A DNA stretch of 47,620 nt from an uncultured Pseudomonadota bacterium (GTDB taxonomy: Bacteria > Pseudomonadota > Gammaproteobacteria > Steroidobacterales > Steroidobacteraceae), in the NCBI GenBank assembly GCA_946479515.1, contig CAMLGF010000025.1, positions 1 to 47,620 on the forward strand, in the 5' to 3' direction. The translations under genes and the position numbers were made by a program. Positions 33,198 through 41,514 of the stretch are shown piece after piece. The notes beneath the pieces were generated by a model. It was not told the origin of the DNA, searched no databases, and saw nothing but the letters and a program-made list of their open reading frames with translations. Each line of letters opens with the position of its first letter. The first letter of the stretch is position 1.

Positions 33198-33274
33198 TCG
33201 CAGCAGGGCAGGGAGTCGGGGAACCTTGCGGGAACGACACGACACCCACGTGCATTGTCAGGGGTATGACCGTC

Positions 33275-33976
33275 ATGGAAACCACCACGCAAACACGAAC
33301 CGCGCCGCGCCCGGGGGCCTGGCGCGAACTCACCGACCTGTCGGACGACAGTCTGGTCGAACGGGCTCGTGCCCACGATCTGGCCGCTTTCGAGGCGCTG
33401 ATGAGACGTCACAACCGGCGCCTTTTCCGCGTGACCCGCGGCGTGCTGCGCGACAGCGACGATGCGCAGGATGCCGTGCAGGAAGCCTACCTGCGCGCCT
33501 TCACGCGCCTGGAAACCTATCAACCCACCGGCAAGTTCTCCGCCTGGCTGACGCGCATTGCGCTGAACGAGGCGCTGATGATGCGCCGGCGCTCACCCGG
33601 CACGAGGGTGTCCCTGGAAGAAGCCGGCGACGAAGCCGTCGCCGAGGAAACGGCGCAGTCGGATGCGCCCTCGGCCGACCAGTTCGTCGAAGCCGCACAC
33701 GCGCGCGCACTGCTCGAGCATGCCATCGATGCGCTGCCGGAGAACTTCCGCATGGTGTTCGTATTGCGCGCGGTGGAGGGTCTCGACGTGCGTGAGACCG
33801 CCGAATCGCTCGGCATCAACCCCAATACGGTCCGCACGCGCTTGTTCCGTGCGCAGCGCCTGCTGCGCGGCGAGCTGGCGCTGCGTCTGCGCACCGAGAG
33901 CACGGAGGTGTTCGACTTCGGCGCCGAGCGTTGCGACGCGGTGGTCGCGCGCGTGCTGGCGCAGCTCGCGGCTTGA
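33275..33976 (+). CDS. ECF-type RNA polymerase sigma factor
   Basis: The 233-residue protein has region 2 (LVERARAHDLAAFEALMRRH, then DAQDAVQEAYLRAFTRLETY) and region 4 with its helix-turn-helix (ALPENFRMVFVLRAVEGLDV and ETAESLGINPNTVRTRLFRA). It directs RNA polymerase to a special set of promoters. ATG 33275 is preferred because AGGGG (33260-33264) lies 10 nt upstream; ATG 33266 is too close to that box. No anti-sigma gene follows, and the next gene is on the opposite strand, so its control is not evident. The short C-terminal tail after region 4 (residues 205-233) is not recognised. Confidence 0.9.
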   Translation: METTTQTRTAPRPGAWRELTDLSDDSLVERARAHDLAAFEALMRRHNRRLFRVTRGVLRDSDDAQDAVQEAYLRAFTRLETYQPTGKFSAWLTRIALNEALMMRRRSPGTRVSLEEAGDEAVAEETAQSDAPSADQFVEAAHARALLEHAIDALPENFRMVFVLRAVEGLDVRETAESLGINPNTVRTRLFRAQRLLRGELALRLRTESTEVFDFGAERCDAVVARVLAQLAA

Positions 33977-33988
33977 TCGCGAGGGCCG

Positions 33989-34471
33989 TCACGACGGCGC
34001 GGGTGCCAGTTCTTCCAGGGGAATGACCGGCGAGCGCTTCACGGTCTCGAGCACGATCGACGAGGTCACGTCGCGCACTCCCGGCACGCGCAACAGACGG
34101 CGCAGGGTGAAATCCGACAGCGCTTCGATGTCTCGAACGATGACATGCAACAGGAAGTCCATCTCGCCGGTCATGGTGTAGCAGGCGAGGACTTCCGGAC
34201 GATCCACCAGCGTGCGCCGGAATCGCTCGACGATTTCATCCGAGTGTTGCGCCAGCTTGATTTGCACGATGGCCTGGATGGCCTGGCCGGCCCGCTTGGG
34301 ATCGACGATCGCCGCATAGCCCTGGATGAGACCGGAGCTCTCCAGCTGCCGGATGCGTCGCGCGCACGGCGTGGGTGAAAGGCCCACTTTTTCGGCGAGG
34401 TCGGTGATGCTGATGCGCGCGTCGCGCTGGAGCACGTCGAGAATGCGCCGGTCAGTCTTGTCGAGCTTCAT
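33989..34471 (-). CDS. Lrp/AsnC-family transcriptional regulator
   Basis: The 160-residue protein starts MKLDKTDRRILDVLQRDARI. The AsnC helix-turn-helix follows (ITDLAEKVGLSPTPCARRIR, residues 20-40), then the RAM ligand-binding domain (IVQIKLAQHSDEIVERFRRT; LACYTMTGEMDFLLHVIVRD). It is divergent from phhA, and such pairs usually mean control of aromatic amino-acid degradation by the amino acid itself. ATG 34471 begins at the conserved residues; an upstream start would add seven. Confidence 0.93.
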   Translation of the reverse strand: MKLDKTDRRILDVLQRDARISITDLAEKVGLSPTPCARRIRQLESSGLIQGYAAIVDPKRAGQAIQAIVQIKLAQHSDEIVERFRRTLVDRPEVLACYTMTGEMDFLLHVIVRDIEALSDFTLRRLLRVPGVRDVTSSIVLETVKRSPVIPLEELAPAPS

Positions 34472-34490
34472 ATCTGGCGGATTTAACCAC

Positions 34491-34557
34491 AATTGTCCGT
34501 AAAATTAGCTGAAGACGGCGCAAAAGCAGACTTGCCCTGACGAAAATTGTCGTTTTC
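34491..34557. promoter_or_regulatory. AT-rich lrp-phhA intergenic region with paired AATTGTC boxes
   Basis: AATTGTC occurs at 34491-34497 and again at 34545-34551, about five helical turns apart. The second lies in a dyad, GAAAA-TTGTCG-TTTTC (34542-34557). This is the most AT-rich part of the neighbourhood. It suits binding by the divergent Lrp-type regulator. Confidence 0.45.
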
Positions 34558-34587
34558 CGGCCAGCCCCGGCAGGGAAGATGTGACTC

Positions 34588-35454
34588 ATGGCGCGCTTAC
34601 CCTTGGCTCCCACCCAGACTCCCGTGCAATTGCGCGGCGACTACTCGCAGGCCGGGCCCGATTTCCGGGTCGTGCAGAATTACGATGGCTATACGGCCGA
34701 TGAGCAGGCCATCTGGCGCACCCTGTACGAGCGCCAGCTCGGGCTCCTGGGCGAGCATGCCGCACCGGAATTCCAGGCCGGCCTGCGATTGTTGGGAGCC
34801 GACGCCGGCCGCATTCCGCATCTGGACGAGGCCAGCGAACGGCTGGCGCGACTGACCGGGTTCGAGGTCATCGGCGTGCCCGGCCTGATTCCCGAAGCAG
34901 ACTTCTTCGCGCACCTGGCGGAGCGGCGCTTTCCGGTCACGGTCTGGATGCGCCGCCGCGACGAGCTCGACTACCTGGTGGAGCCCGATCTGTTTCACGA
35001 CTTCTTCGGCCATCTGCCCATGCTGGCGCACACCGTGTTCGCGAACTTCATCCAGGCCTACGGCGCGCTCGGCGCGCGCGCGCAGGGCAGTGCGCAACTG
35101 AAGATGCTGGCGCGCCTCTACTGGTACACGGTGGAGTTCGGGCTGGTGGCGACCGCGCGCGGCCTGCGTGCCTATGGCGCCGGAATCCTGTCCTCGAGCG
35201 GTGAGACCGTGTATGCGACCCGTGCCTCGGGTCCGGCCCGTATCGATTTCGACCTGCAGCGCGTGCTGCGTACCAACTACCTGATCGACGCGTACCAGAA
35301 AACCTATTTCGTGCTCGACGACATCGAGCAATTGTTCGACAGCGTGCTCGACGCCGACTTCGACGCGCTGTTCGCCCAGGCCGACCTGCCGGCGTACGAC
35401 CCCGACGCGCGCCTGTCCTCGGACCAGCCAGTGGCTTCGATCACCACGTTCTGA
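34588..35454 (+). CDS. phhA: Phenylalanine 4-monooxygenase
   Basis: The 288-residue enzyme hydroxylates phenylalanine to tyrosine with tetrahydrobiopterin and iron. The iron ligands are visible: two His in PDLFHDFFGHLPML and Glu in WYTVEFGLV. The signature RRRDELDYLVEPDLFHDFFG and the YGAGILSSSGE loop confirm the bacterial group. AGGGAAG lies about 10 nt before the ATG. Expression is probably controlled by the adjacent Lrp-type protein. Pterin recycling genes (phhB) are not in the window. Confidence 0.96.
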   Translation: MARLPLAPTQTPVQLRGDYSQAGPDFRVVQNYDGYTADEQAIWRTLYERQLGLLGEHAAPEFQAGLRLLGADAGRIPHLDEASERLARLTGFEVIGVPGLIPEADFFAHLAERRFPVTVWMRRRDELDYLVEPDLFHDFFGHLPMLAHTVFANFIQAYGALGARAQGSAQLKMLARLYWYTVEFGLVATARGLRAYGAGILSSSGETVYATRASGPARIDFDLQRVLRTNYLIDAYQKTYFVLDDIEQLFDSVLDADFDALFAQADLPAYDPDARLSSDQPVASITTF

Positions 35455-35471
35455 GGTAAGCTCCGGCGCCG

Positions 35472-36971
35472 ATGCCGACCAGCGCCCGCGCCGCGAATTC
35501 ATATCTTTCCGTCTCGCTCCGGCGCATCGACCTCGATCGCGGCGGCCGTGCGGTCCTGCGCGGTGTCAGCTGGGCTCTCAGGCCCGGGCAGCGCTGGTTG
35601 CTGATCGGCGGCAACGGCGCGGGCAAGACGCAGTTGCTGAAGCTGATCTCCGGCGCCGTGTGGCCCGCGCCCACCGGCCGGGAGCTGCGCCGCTATCGCT
35701 GGAAGGGCGAGAGCTTCGACCATCCGGCCGGCATCCTCGAAGAGATCGCCTATGTGGGTGCCGAGCGGCAGGATCGCTACGAGCATTACGAGTGGAATTT
35801 CCGGGCGCGCGAGGTGATTGCCACGGGCCTGACCCGCAGCGACATCCCGGTGCGCGCGCTGACGAAATCCGAAGGGAAGCAGGTCGGAACGCTGTTGCGA
35901 CGGCTCGACATCGAAGAGCTGGCCGATCGCCGGTTCCTGACGCTGTCCTATGGCGAGCGGCGCCTGGTGCTGATCGCCCGCGCACTGGCCAGCAGACCCA
36001 AACTACTGCTGCTGGATGAAGTCGCCAACGGTCTCGATACGCGCAATCACGCGCGGCTGATGCACTGGCTGGCGGGCACCGGCAGTTCTGCGTTGCCGTG
36101 GGTGTTCGCCACGCACCGCGCGGCCGACGTGCCGGACTCGATGACCCATCTGCTCGAGCTCGACCAGGGGCGGGTCCGCCGCAGCGGCGCGCTGCGGGCG
36201 CGGCGTGCGCGCCAGATACTGGGTCAGGATTCGCGCGAGTTCCTGAACCCCCAGGCGCGCCGCCCTGCACCGCGCAATCGCCGCCGCCTCCTGGTGTCGA
36301 TGCGCAATGCCGACGTCTTCGTCGACGACGCGCACATCCTGCATGGCATCAGTCTCGACGTCGCCGCCGGCGAGTGCTGGGTGGTGCACGGCGCGAATGG
36401 CTCGGGCAAGAGCACGTTGCTGCGCACCCTGTACGGCGATCATGGCGTGGCCGCGGGCGGCAGTATCACGCGGGCCGGCATCGTTCCGGGCGTGCCATTG
36501 GAGAAATTCAAGCTGCGTACCGCATACGTGGCGCCGCACCTGCAGACCTGGCAGGCGCCGAAGATGCCCGTCATGGAAGTGGTGGCCTCGGGCCGCTACG
36601 CGAGCATCGGCCTCAATGATCCCCTGACGGCCGGCGACCGCCGGCATGCCGAACGGGCGCTGCGGCGTTTCGGCCTGCTGGCGATGAAGGGCCGCACCAT
36701 GGCGGAGATGTCCTATGGCCAGGCCCGGCGCGTGTTGTTCGCGCGCGCCTGGGCCCGCGAGCCGCGGCTCGCGTTGCTCGACGAACCGTTCGCCGGTCTC
36801 GATCGCGCCACGCGCGCGGATCTGGCGCGCCGCCTCAACGCCTGGCTCGCCGAGGGTGGCAGCTGCGTGATGGCCACGCACCATCGCGAAGAATGGCCGG
36901 CACACACCACGCACGTGCTGGAGCTGGTGGACGGCAGGGGCAGGGAAGTGGCACCCGGAGAACGGCGATGA
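35472..36971 (+). CDS. ModF-like protein with two ABC ATPase domains
   Basis: The 499-residue soluble protein has two ATPase cassettes. The first has Walker A GGNGAGKTQ (about residue 46), signature LSYGERRLV and Walker B LLLLDEVANGLD. The second has Walker A GANGSGKST (about 310), signature MSYGQARRV and Walker B LALLDEPFAGLD. There are no membrane segments. Both signatures have SYG in place of SGG, as in the ModF/PhrA group linked to molybdate. The role of that group is unsettled. The serine-hydrolase-like gene overlaps its end by ATGA. Confidence 0.87.
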   Translation: MPTSARAANSYLSVSLRRIDLDRGGRAVLRGVSWALRPGQRWLLIGGNGAGKTQLLKLISGAVWPAPTGRELRRYRWKGESFDHPAGILEEIAYVGAERQDRYEHYEWNFRAREVIATGLTRSDIPVRALTKSEGKQVGTLLRRLDIEELADRRFLTLSYGERRLVLIARALASRPKLLLLDEVANGLDTRNHARLMHWLAGTGSSALPWVFATHRAADVPDSMTHLLELDQGRVRRSGALRARRARQILGQDSREFLNPQARRPAPRNRRRLLVSMRNADVFVDDAHILHGISLDVAAGECWVVHGANGSGKSTLLRTLYGDHGVAAGGSITRAGIVPGVPLEKFKLRTAYVAPHLQTWQAPKMPVMEVVASGRYASIGLNDPLTAGDRRHAERALRRFGLLAMKGRTMAEMSYGQARRVLFARAWAREPRLALLDEPFAGLDRATRADLARRLNAWLAEGGSCVMATHHREEWPAHTTHVLELVDGRGREVAPGERR

Positions 36972-38152
36972 AGCGGCGCCTCTGGCTGGTCGCGCTCGCC
37001 GTGGTCCTGCTCGCGGGCACCGCCATCCTGTCGGTCGGCGGGCATTCGCTGCGCGTGCTGGCCGGCATGGTGGCCGGCGTCGACGCGCTCGACTATCTAC
37101 CGCCGCGGGCGCGCGTGGAGCTGCAGCCCGGTCCGCCCCAGCCGACCCTGTCGCCGGCGGAGGCCGGGCTCGATGTCGAAGCGCTGCAGCTGGCCGAGCG
37201 CTATGCAGGCTCCCGCAACACCTCGGCCCTGGTGGTCGGGGTCAACGGGCACGTGGTCTATCGGCGCTTCTGGGGCGATGCCTCCCTGGACAGCGAGGTG
37301 GATCTCTCCGGCTTCACGCCCGTGCTCAGCGCGCTCTTGCTCGGAACCGCGCTGCAGAACGGCGAGATCCGCAGCCTCGATACGCCGCTGTCGGAGTACC
37401 TCGGGGAATGGCAAGCCGATCCGCGCGGCACCATCACCTTGCGCGAACTTCTCACGGGCGACAGCAATCTCGCGGCCCCCGGGCTCCGGACTTGGCCACG
37501 TTCGCTCGCGGCTCGCTACTACGCCGCCGACGACCTCGAGGCCGCGCTGCTGCGCTGGCCGCAGGCGGACAGGCCGGCTCGCACAGGGTCGCCCCCCGAA
37601 TTGGACGCAGACCTTCTTTCGTTGGCCTTGAGCCGGGCGCTGAAGGCCAACTACGCCGGGTTGCTGCGTGAGCGACTCTGGCTGCCGCTGGGCGCGGGCA
37701 GCTTCTCCGTGGCGGTCGACGACGGCGAGGGCCCGCGCCAGCACGGCCGCGCGGGCTGTTGCCTGCGCGCCCGCATCGGCGACTGGTTGCGCGTCGGCGC
37801 CCTGCTCGCGAACCACGGAGTCTTCGAAGGCAACCAGCTCGCGCCGCCGGAGTTCGCGCAGCTGCTCGTCACGGCGACTCGCGCCGGTTCGCCTCGCGCC
37901 GTGTTCCTGCGGGTAGATGGCCAGTTCGCCGCGCACGACGTGGTCTGGCTCGAAGCGGCCGGCAAGCAGCGTATGTGGGTGGTGCCTTCGCTGAAGCTGG
38001 TGATCCTGCGCACCGGCACCGAGCCCGCCACCGCCCAGGGATGGGACGAGGCGGCCATCCCCGACGACATCATCCGCGGCATGCACGCCTGGCGGCCCGC
38101 AAGCTCGGGCGAGGGCACTCAAGTCGACCCCAACCGCTACGCCCCGCATTAA
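36968..38152 (+). CDS. Serine-hydrolase (beta-lactamase-fold) homologue without catalytic SxxK
   Basis: The 394-residue protein has an N-terminal membrane anchor or signal (residues 5-37) and the general course of class-C beta-lactamase-like hydrolases: ALVVGVNGHVVYRRFWGDAS, ALQNGEIRSLDTPLSEYLGE, ITLRELLTGDSNL, and at the end MWVVPSLKLVILRTG. Where active members have SxxK (usual form S-M-A-K before SFTSALVG), this one has G115-F-T-P118 before VLSALLLG. Both the Ser and the Lys are gone. The start overlaps the ABC gene (ATGA). It is likely a non-catalytic relative, perhaps a binding protein; an alternative nucleophile cannot be excluded. Confidence 0.78.
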   Translation: MKRRLWLVALAVVLLAGTAILSVGGHSLRVLAGMVAGVDALDYLPPRARVELQPGPPQPTLSPAEAGLDVEALQLAERYAGSRNTSALVVGVNGHVVYRRFWGDASLDSEVDLSGFTPVLSALLLGTALQNGEIRSLDTPLSEYLGEWQADPRGTITLRELLTGDSNLAAPGLRTWPRSLAARYYAADDLEAALLRWPQADRPARTGSPPELDADLLSLALSRALKANYAGLLRERLWLPLGAGSFSVAVDDGEGPRQHGRAGCCLRARIGDWLRVGALLANHGVFEGNQLAPPEFAQLLVTATRAGSPRAVFLRVDGQFAAHDVVWLEAAGKQRMWVVPSLKLVILRTGTEPATAQGWDEAAIPDDIIRGMHAWRPASSGEGTQVDPNRYAPH

Positions 38153-38194
38153 TGGGGACATTCCTGATTTGCTGCAAATGGGGACGCGCCTCAT
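38149..38194 (+). repeat. GGGGAC-type palindromic repeat, copy C
   Basis: TTAATGGGGACATTCCTG, then ATTTGC-T-GCAAAT (perfect 6-bp stem), then GGGGACGCGCCTCA. Copy C begins in the stop codon of the serine-hydrolase-like gene (TAA at 38150-38152). The outer boxes match copy B, whereas the stem sequence differs but stays paired. Confidence 0.75.
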
Positions 38195-38247
38195 GCGCGG
38201 CCGCTTCTACGGACCGCAGTGCGGCGGCCCTGGACGCGGCGCTCTCT

Positions 38248-39180
38248 CTACAGCGTCATCGCGGTTTCGAAGATGGCAACCGCCTGGCCAACGATCCACA
38301 CGGCGCCGAGCTTCATCTCGCCGTTCTCGTTCGGTGTGAACTCCAGCTCCACGTCGATGCGTCCCGAGCGGTGCAGGTGATGGCCCTGCGCACCGGTGAA
38401 CTTCGCCGTCCCGCCGCTCTGCACGAGCAGCCCCTGATCGGCGAGGTACGCGCCTAACAACCCATGGGCATTGCCGCTGACCGGGTCTTCGGGAATACCC
38501 AGTGCCGGGCAGAACATGCGCGATTCGGTGAGGCAGCCGGGAAACGCGTGCGTCAGCGTGAACACGAAGAAGCCGGCGGCGCCGAGCTGCGCGGACAACG
38601 TAGTCAGCCGCAGGAAATCCGGCTTGAGCTGCTTGAGCTGGTCGGTATTGCGCACGCCGATCAGCAGGCGCGTGCCGGTGCCGCCCACGATGCGCAACGG
38701 GCAGCGGGTGTCGATGTCCCCGGTGGATAGGGCAAGCGCGTCGAGCACCGCCAGCCGTTCGCGATCGTTGAGTTGCCGGCCGAGCGGTGGCGGCGCCTGG
38801 CGTACCGCGATGCGCCGCGCGGCGCCCTCGCCACGCACCTCGACGTCGACGATGCCGGACTTCTGCTTCTGGCGCACGCGTCGTCCGCCCTGTGCCAGCG
38901 GCGGCATGCCGTCACCCGACAGCACGAAATGCGTGGCGATGGTGGCATGCCCGACGAAGCTCGCCTCGGTGCGCGGCGTGAAGAAACGCACGCGCAGCTC
39001 GTGATCGCTGCCATCGGGTGCGAGAACGAAGGCCGTATCCGCGTTGTTGAGCTCGCGCGCGATCGCGAGCATTTCCGCATCGCTGAGCGCGCCGGCGTCG
39101 AGCACCACGCCCGCCGGATTGCCGGTGAAGCGATCCGCGGTGAAGGCGTCGACCTGGAAAATGCGGATGCGGCGGCTCAT
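38248..39180 (-). CDS. PhzF-family isomerase-like protein
   Basis: The 310-residue protein has the PhzF fold pattern: VDAFTADRFTGNPAGVVLDA, RFFTPRTEASFVGHATIA, and EDPVSGNAHGLLGAYLADQG. The residue equivalent to the catalytic Glu of PhzF (usual SETxFV) is Asp48 here (NNADTAFV). Members isomerise phenazine precursors or related small acids; most have no known substrate. There are no phenazine genes nearby, so a phenazine role is unlikely. ATG 39180 is at the family start; the frame beyond it is a shadow. Confidence 0.88.
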   Translation of the reverse strand: MSRRIRIFQVDAFTADRFTGNPAGVVLDAGALSDAEMLAIARELNNADTAFVLAPDGSDHELRVRFFTPRTEASFVGHATIATHFVLSGDGMPPLAQGGRRVRQKQKSGIVDVEVRGEGAARRIAVRQAPPPLGRQLNDRERLAVLDALALSTGDIDTRCPLRIVGGTGTRLLIGVRNTDQLKQLKPDFLRLTTLSAQLGAAGFFVFTLTHAFPGCLTESRMFCPALGIPEDPVSGNAHGLLGAYLADQGLLVQSGGTAKFTGAQGHHLHRSGRIDVELEFTPNENGEMKLGAVWIVGQAVAIFETAMTL

Positions 39181-39245
39181 GAGGGGCGCGAATTTTACCT
39201 GCAATACAGTCTCACTCAAGCGACAAATTCCGTTACCATGCGCGC

Positions 39246-39341
39246 CACCTCGGGGTGGCCGGCGCAATCACGCGCCCGGCCTGAGACGCGGATGGGCCGC
39301 GAACCCGTAGAACCTGATCCGGTTAGTACCGGCGGAGGGAT
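39246..39341 (+). promoter_or_regulatory. TPP riboswitch (THI box)
   Basis: All conserved parts are present in order: CACCTCGGGGTGG, CCGGCCTGAGACGCG (the CUGAGA motif), GAACCCGTAGAACCTGATCC (the ACC...GAACCUGAUC pyrophosphate side), GGTTAGTACCGGCGGAGGGA. The final strand holds GGAGGGA (39334-39340), which is also the Shine-Dalgarno sequence of the TonB receptor starting at 39345. Binding of thiamine pyrophosphate would therefore hide the ribosome site and switch the operon off at translation. The 64 bp before it (from 39181) hold its promoter, not identified. Confidence 0.95.
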
Positions 39342-39344
39342 AGG

Positions 39345-41504
39345 ATGCACGTCTCATCGCGCGCGATTCGCGCGTATTCAAAGCACAGCGCGATTCGCGC
39401 GTATTCAAAGCACAGCGCGATCCGCGTATTTCCATTCTTGTTTGTCGCCCTGGCAGCCTGCGCATCCGCCGCGGCCGGCGACGCGCCGCTCGACGAAGTA
39501 GTGGTCACCGCCGATCTGCGCGATCGCCGCCTGCTCGATCTGCCGACCAGCGCCACGGTGCTGGATGCGGCGAAGCTACAGATTGCGGGTGTCCAGCATC
39601 TGCAGGATGTGATCAGCCTGCTGCCCAATCTCAACTGGTCGGCGGGGACGTCGCGCCCCCGGTTCTTCCAGATCCGCGGCGTCGGCGAGCTGTCGCAGTG
39701 GCAGGGCGCACCGAACCCCTCGGTGGGTTTCCTCATCGACGACGTCGACTTCTCGGGCATCGGCATGCCCGCCAATCTCGCGGACGTGGAGCGCATCGAA
39801 GTGCTGCGTGGCCCGCAGGGCACGGCCTATGGCGCCAACGCGCTCGCCGGTCTCATCGCCGTGAGCACGCGCGACGCCACGCCTGAAACCGAGTTCTCCG
39901 CGGACGCCACGGTGGGCGACTACGGCACCTATGGCGCGAACGCGGTGTTAGGCGGGCCGCTGGGATCGGGCAGCGGCTCGGACGAGGCGGCGTGGCGCCT
40001 GGTCGCCGGCGACTTCCGCAGTGATGGCTTTCGCCACAACCGCTTTCTCGACCGTGATGACACCAACGGCTACGCGGAATCGCAGGTGCGCCTGAAGCTG
40101 AGCGCGCGTCCCAGCGACCGGCTGCGCGCGCGCTTCTCGGCCATGGTCGTGGATCTCGACAATGGCTACGACGCGTTCTCGATCGACAACTCGCGCGTCA
40201 CGTTCTCCGACAAACCCGGACAGGACGCGCAGATCTCGCGCGCCTGGTCGCTGCGGCTCGACTACGATGCGCGCGCGTTCCAGGTGATCAGCCGCACCTC
40301 CATGGGCCGGTCACGCAGCGTTTATTCCTTCGACGGCGACTGGGGCAACGATGTCTCCTGGGGCGCCAACTCGCCCTACGACTACTTCCAGCGGTTCGAT
40401 CGTGAGCACGACACCGTCAGTCAGGATCTGCGCTTCATCTCCCGTGCGAACGTCGACAGCGGTGCGGCCTTCTCCTGGCTCGCCGGCCTGTATGCGCTGC
40501 GCACCGACGAGGACGTGCGCCAGACCGATGTTTGGCGCGACCTGCAATTCGGCGATGGCGACGCCGTGTTCCTGAGCGATTACCGCGCCACCAACCTGGC
40601 CGCCTACGGCGAGCTCGAGTGGCGCGTGGGCGAGCGCACCGTGCTCACCGCCGGCGCGCGCGCCGAACGGCGCAATGCCGACTACTCGGACTCGGACGGC
40701 GCGCGGTTCGCCCCTGGCGAGACCATGTTTGGCGGCTCGCTGACGTTGCGCCGCGAGATCGACGAGCGCCACTCCCTCTACGCGCGCGCCGCGCGCGGCT
40801 ACAAGGCCGGCGGGTTCAACATCGGCGCGGCCCTGCCCGAAAATCTCCTCACCTTCGATGCCGAGACCCTGCACAATCTCGAGGTGGGACTCCGCGCCGC
40901 CAGCGAGAACGGCAGGCTGGATGCGGACGTGGCGCTCTTCTATATGCGCCGCTACGACCAGCAGGTGCCCACCGGCCTGCAACTGGTACCCGGGGATCCC
41001 CTTACTTTCGTGCTGTACACCGACAACGCGGCCGGCGGCGAGAACTATGGGCTCGAGGCGACGCTCGGCTGGCGTCCGACGGTCTCACTACTCGTCGATC
41101 TGCGGGCGGCGCTGCTCGAGACGCGCTACCTCGACTACGCCATCGAGGATCGCGACCTCGATGGCCGCGAGCAGGCGCATGCGCCGCAGTATCAGTTCGA
41201 CCTGGGATTGGAATACCGCCGCGCAAGCTATTTCGCCCGCGTGGACCTGGCCGGCGTCGACGATTTCTACTTCGACGACTCGCACGATGAACGCGCGCCG
41301 TCCCGGGTGCTCACCAACCTCAAGGCGGGGATATCGGGGAAACACTGGCGAGCGGAAGTCTGGGTTCGCAACCTGTTTGATGAGTATTATTCGCAGCGTG
41401 GTTTCTGGTTCGGCAACGAACCACCGGATTTCCCGCCGAAGCGCTACGTGCAGGCGGGCGATCCGCGCCACTTCGGAGTGACGGTCACCTACCATTTCCG
41501 CTGA
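39345..41504 (+). CDS. TonB-dependent outer-membrane receptor, probably for thiamine
   Basis: The 719-residue precursor has a long signal region, a TonB box and plug start (DEVVVTADLRDRRLLDLPTS), plug motifs (FFQIRGVGELSQW; VERIEVLRGPQGTAYGANAL) and a 22-strand-type barrel ending YVQAGDPRHFGVTVTYHFR with C-terminal aromatic-Arg. It pulls a scarce solute across the outer membrane using TonB energy. Its TPP riboswitch and the three downstream thiamine-type genes point to thiamine or a precursor. The N-terminus is lengthened by a duplicated 9-residue unit (AIRAYSKHS twice). The ATG is fixed by the riboswitch ribosome site. Confidence 0.92.
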   Translation: MHVSSRAIRAYSKHSAIRAYSKHSAIRVFPFLFVALAACASAAAGDAPLDEVVVTADLRDRRLLDLPTSATVLDAAKLQIAGVQHLQDVISLLPNLNWSAGTSRPRFFQIRGVGELSQWQGAPNPSVGFLIDDVDFSGIGMPANLADVERIEVLRGPQGTAYGANALAGLIAVSTRDATPETEFSADATVGDYGTYGANAVLGGPLGSGSGSDEAAWRLVAGDFRSDGFRHNRFLDRDDTNGYAESQVRLKLSARPSDRLRARFSAMVVDLDNGYDAFSIDNSRVTFSDKPGQDAQISRAWSLRLDYDARAFQVISRTSMGRSRSVYSFDGDWGNDVSWGANSPYDYFQRFDREHDTVSQDLRFISRANVDSGAAFSWLAGLYALRTDEDVRQTDVWRDLQFGDGDAVFLSDYRATNLAAYGELEWRVGERTVLTAGARAERRNADYSDSDGARFAPGETMFGGSLTLRREIDERHSLYARAARGYKAGGFNIGAALPENLLTFDAETLHNLEVGLRAASENGRLDADVALFYMRRYDQQVPTGLQLVPGDPLTFVLYTDNAAGGENYGLEATLGWRPTVSLLVDLRAALLETRYLDYAIEDRDLDGREQAHAPQYQFDLGLEYRRASYFARVDLAGVDDFYFDDSHDERAPSRVLTNLKAGISGKHWRAEVWVRNLFDEYYSQRGFWFGNEPPDFPPKRYVQAGDPRHFGVTVTYHFR
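39363..39425 (+). repeat. 27-bp in-frame tandem duplication in the receptor signal region
   Basis: Two identical 27-bp units (39363-39389 and 39390-39416, beginning GCGATTCGCGCGTATT) are followed by the first part of a third. Each encodes AIRAYSKHS. They extend the positively charged start of the signal peptide by 18 residues. Confidence 0.9.
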
Positions 41505-41514
41505 CGGAGTCAGG

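Noticed and set aside
32551..33274. Integrated phage or genomic island at tRNA-Arg
   Set aside because: No integrase, no duplicated tRNA end and no phage gene were seen; a 9-bp match to the tRNA at 32569 is too short to count as an attachment site.
32804..33274. Extended N-terminus for the sigma factor
   Set aside because: The upstream part is arginine-rich out-of-frame sequence over the pump remnants; region 2 starts soon after ATG 33275.
38248..39180. Phenazine biosynthesis locus
   Set aside because: Only a PhzF-family protein is present; no other phz gene is nearby.
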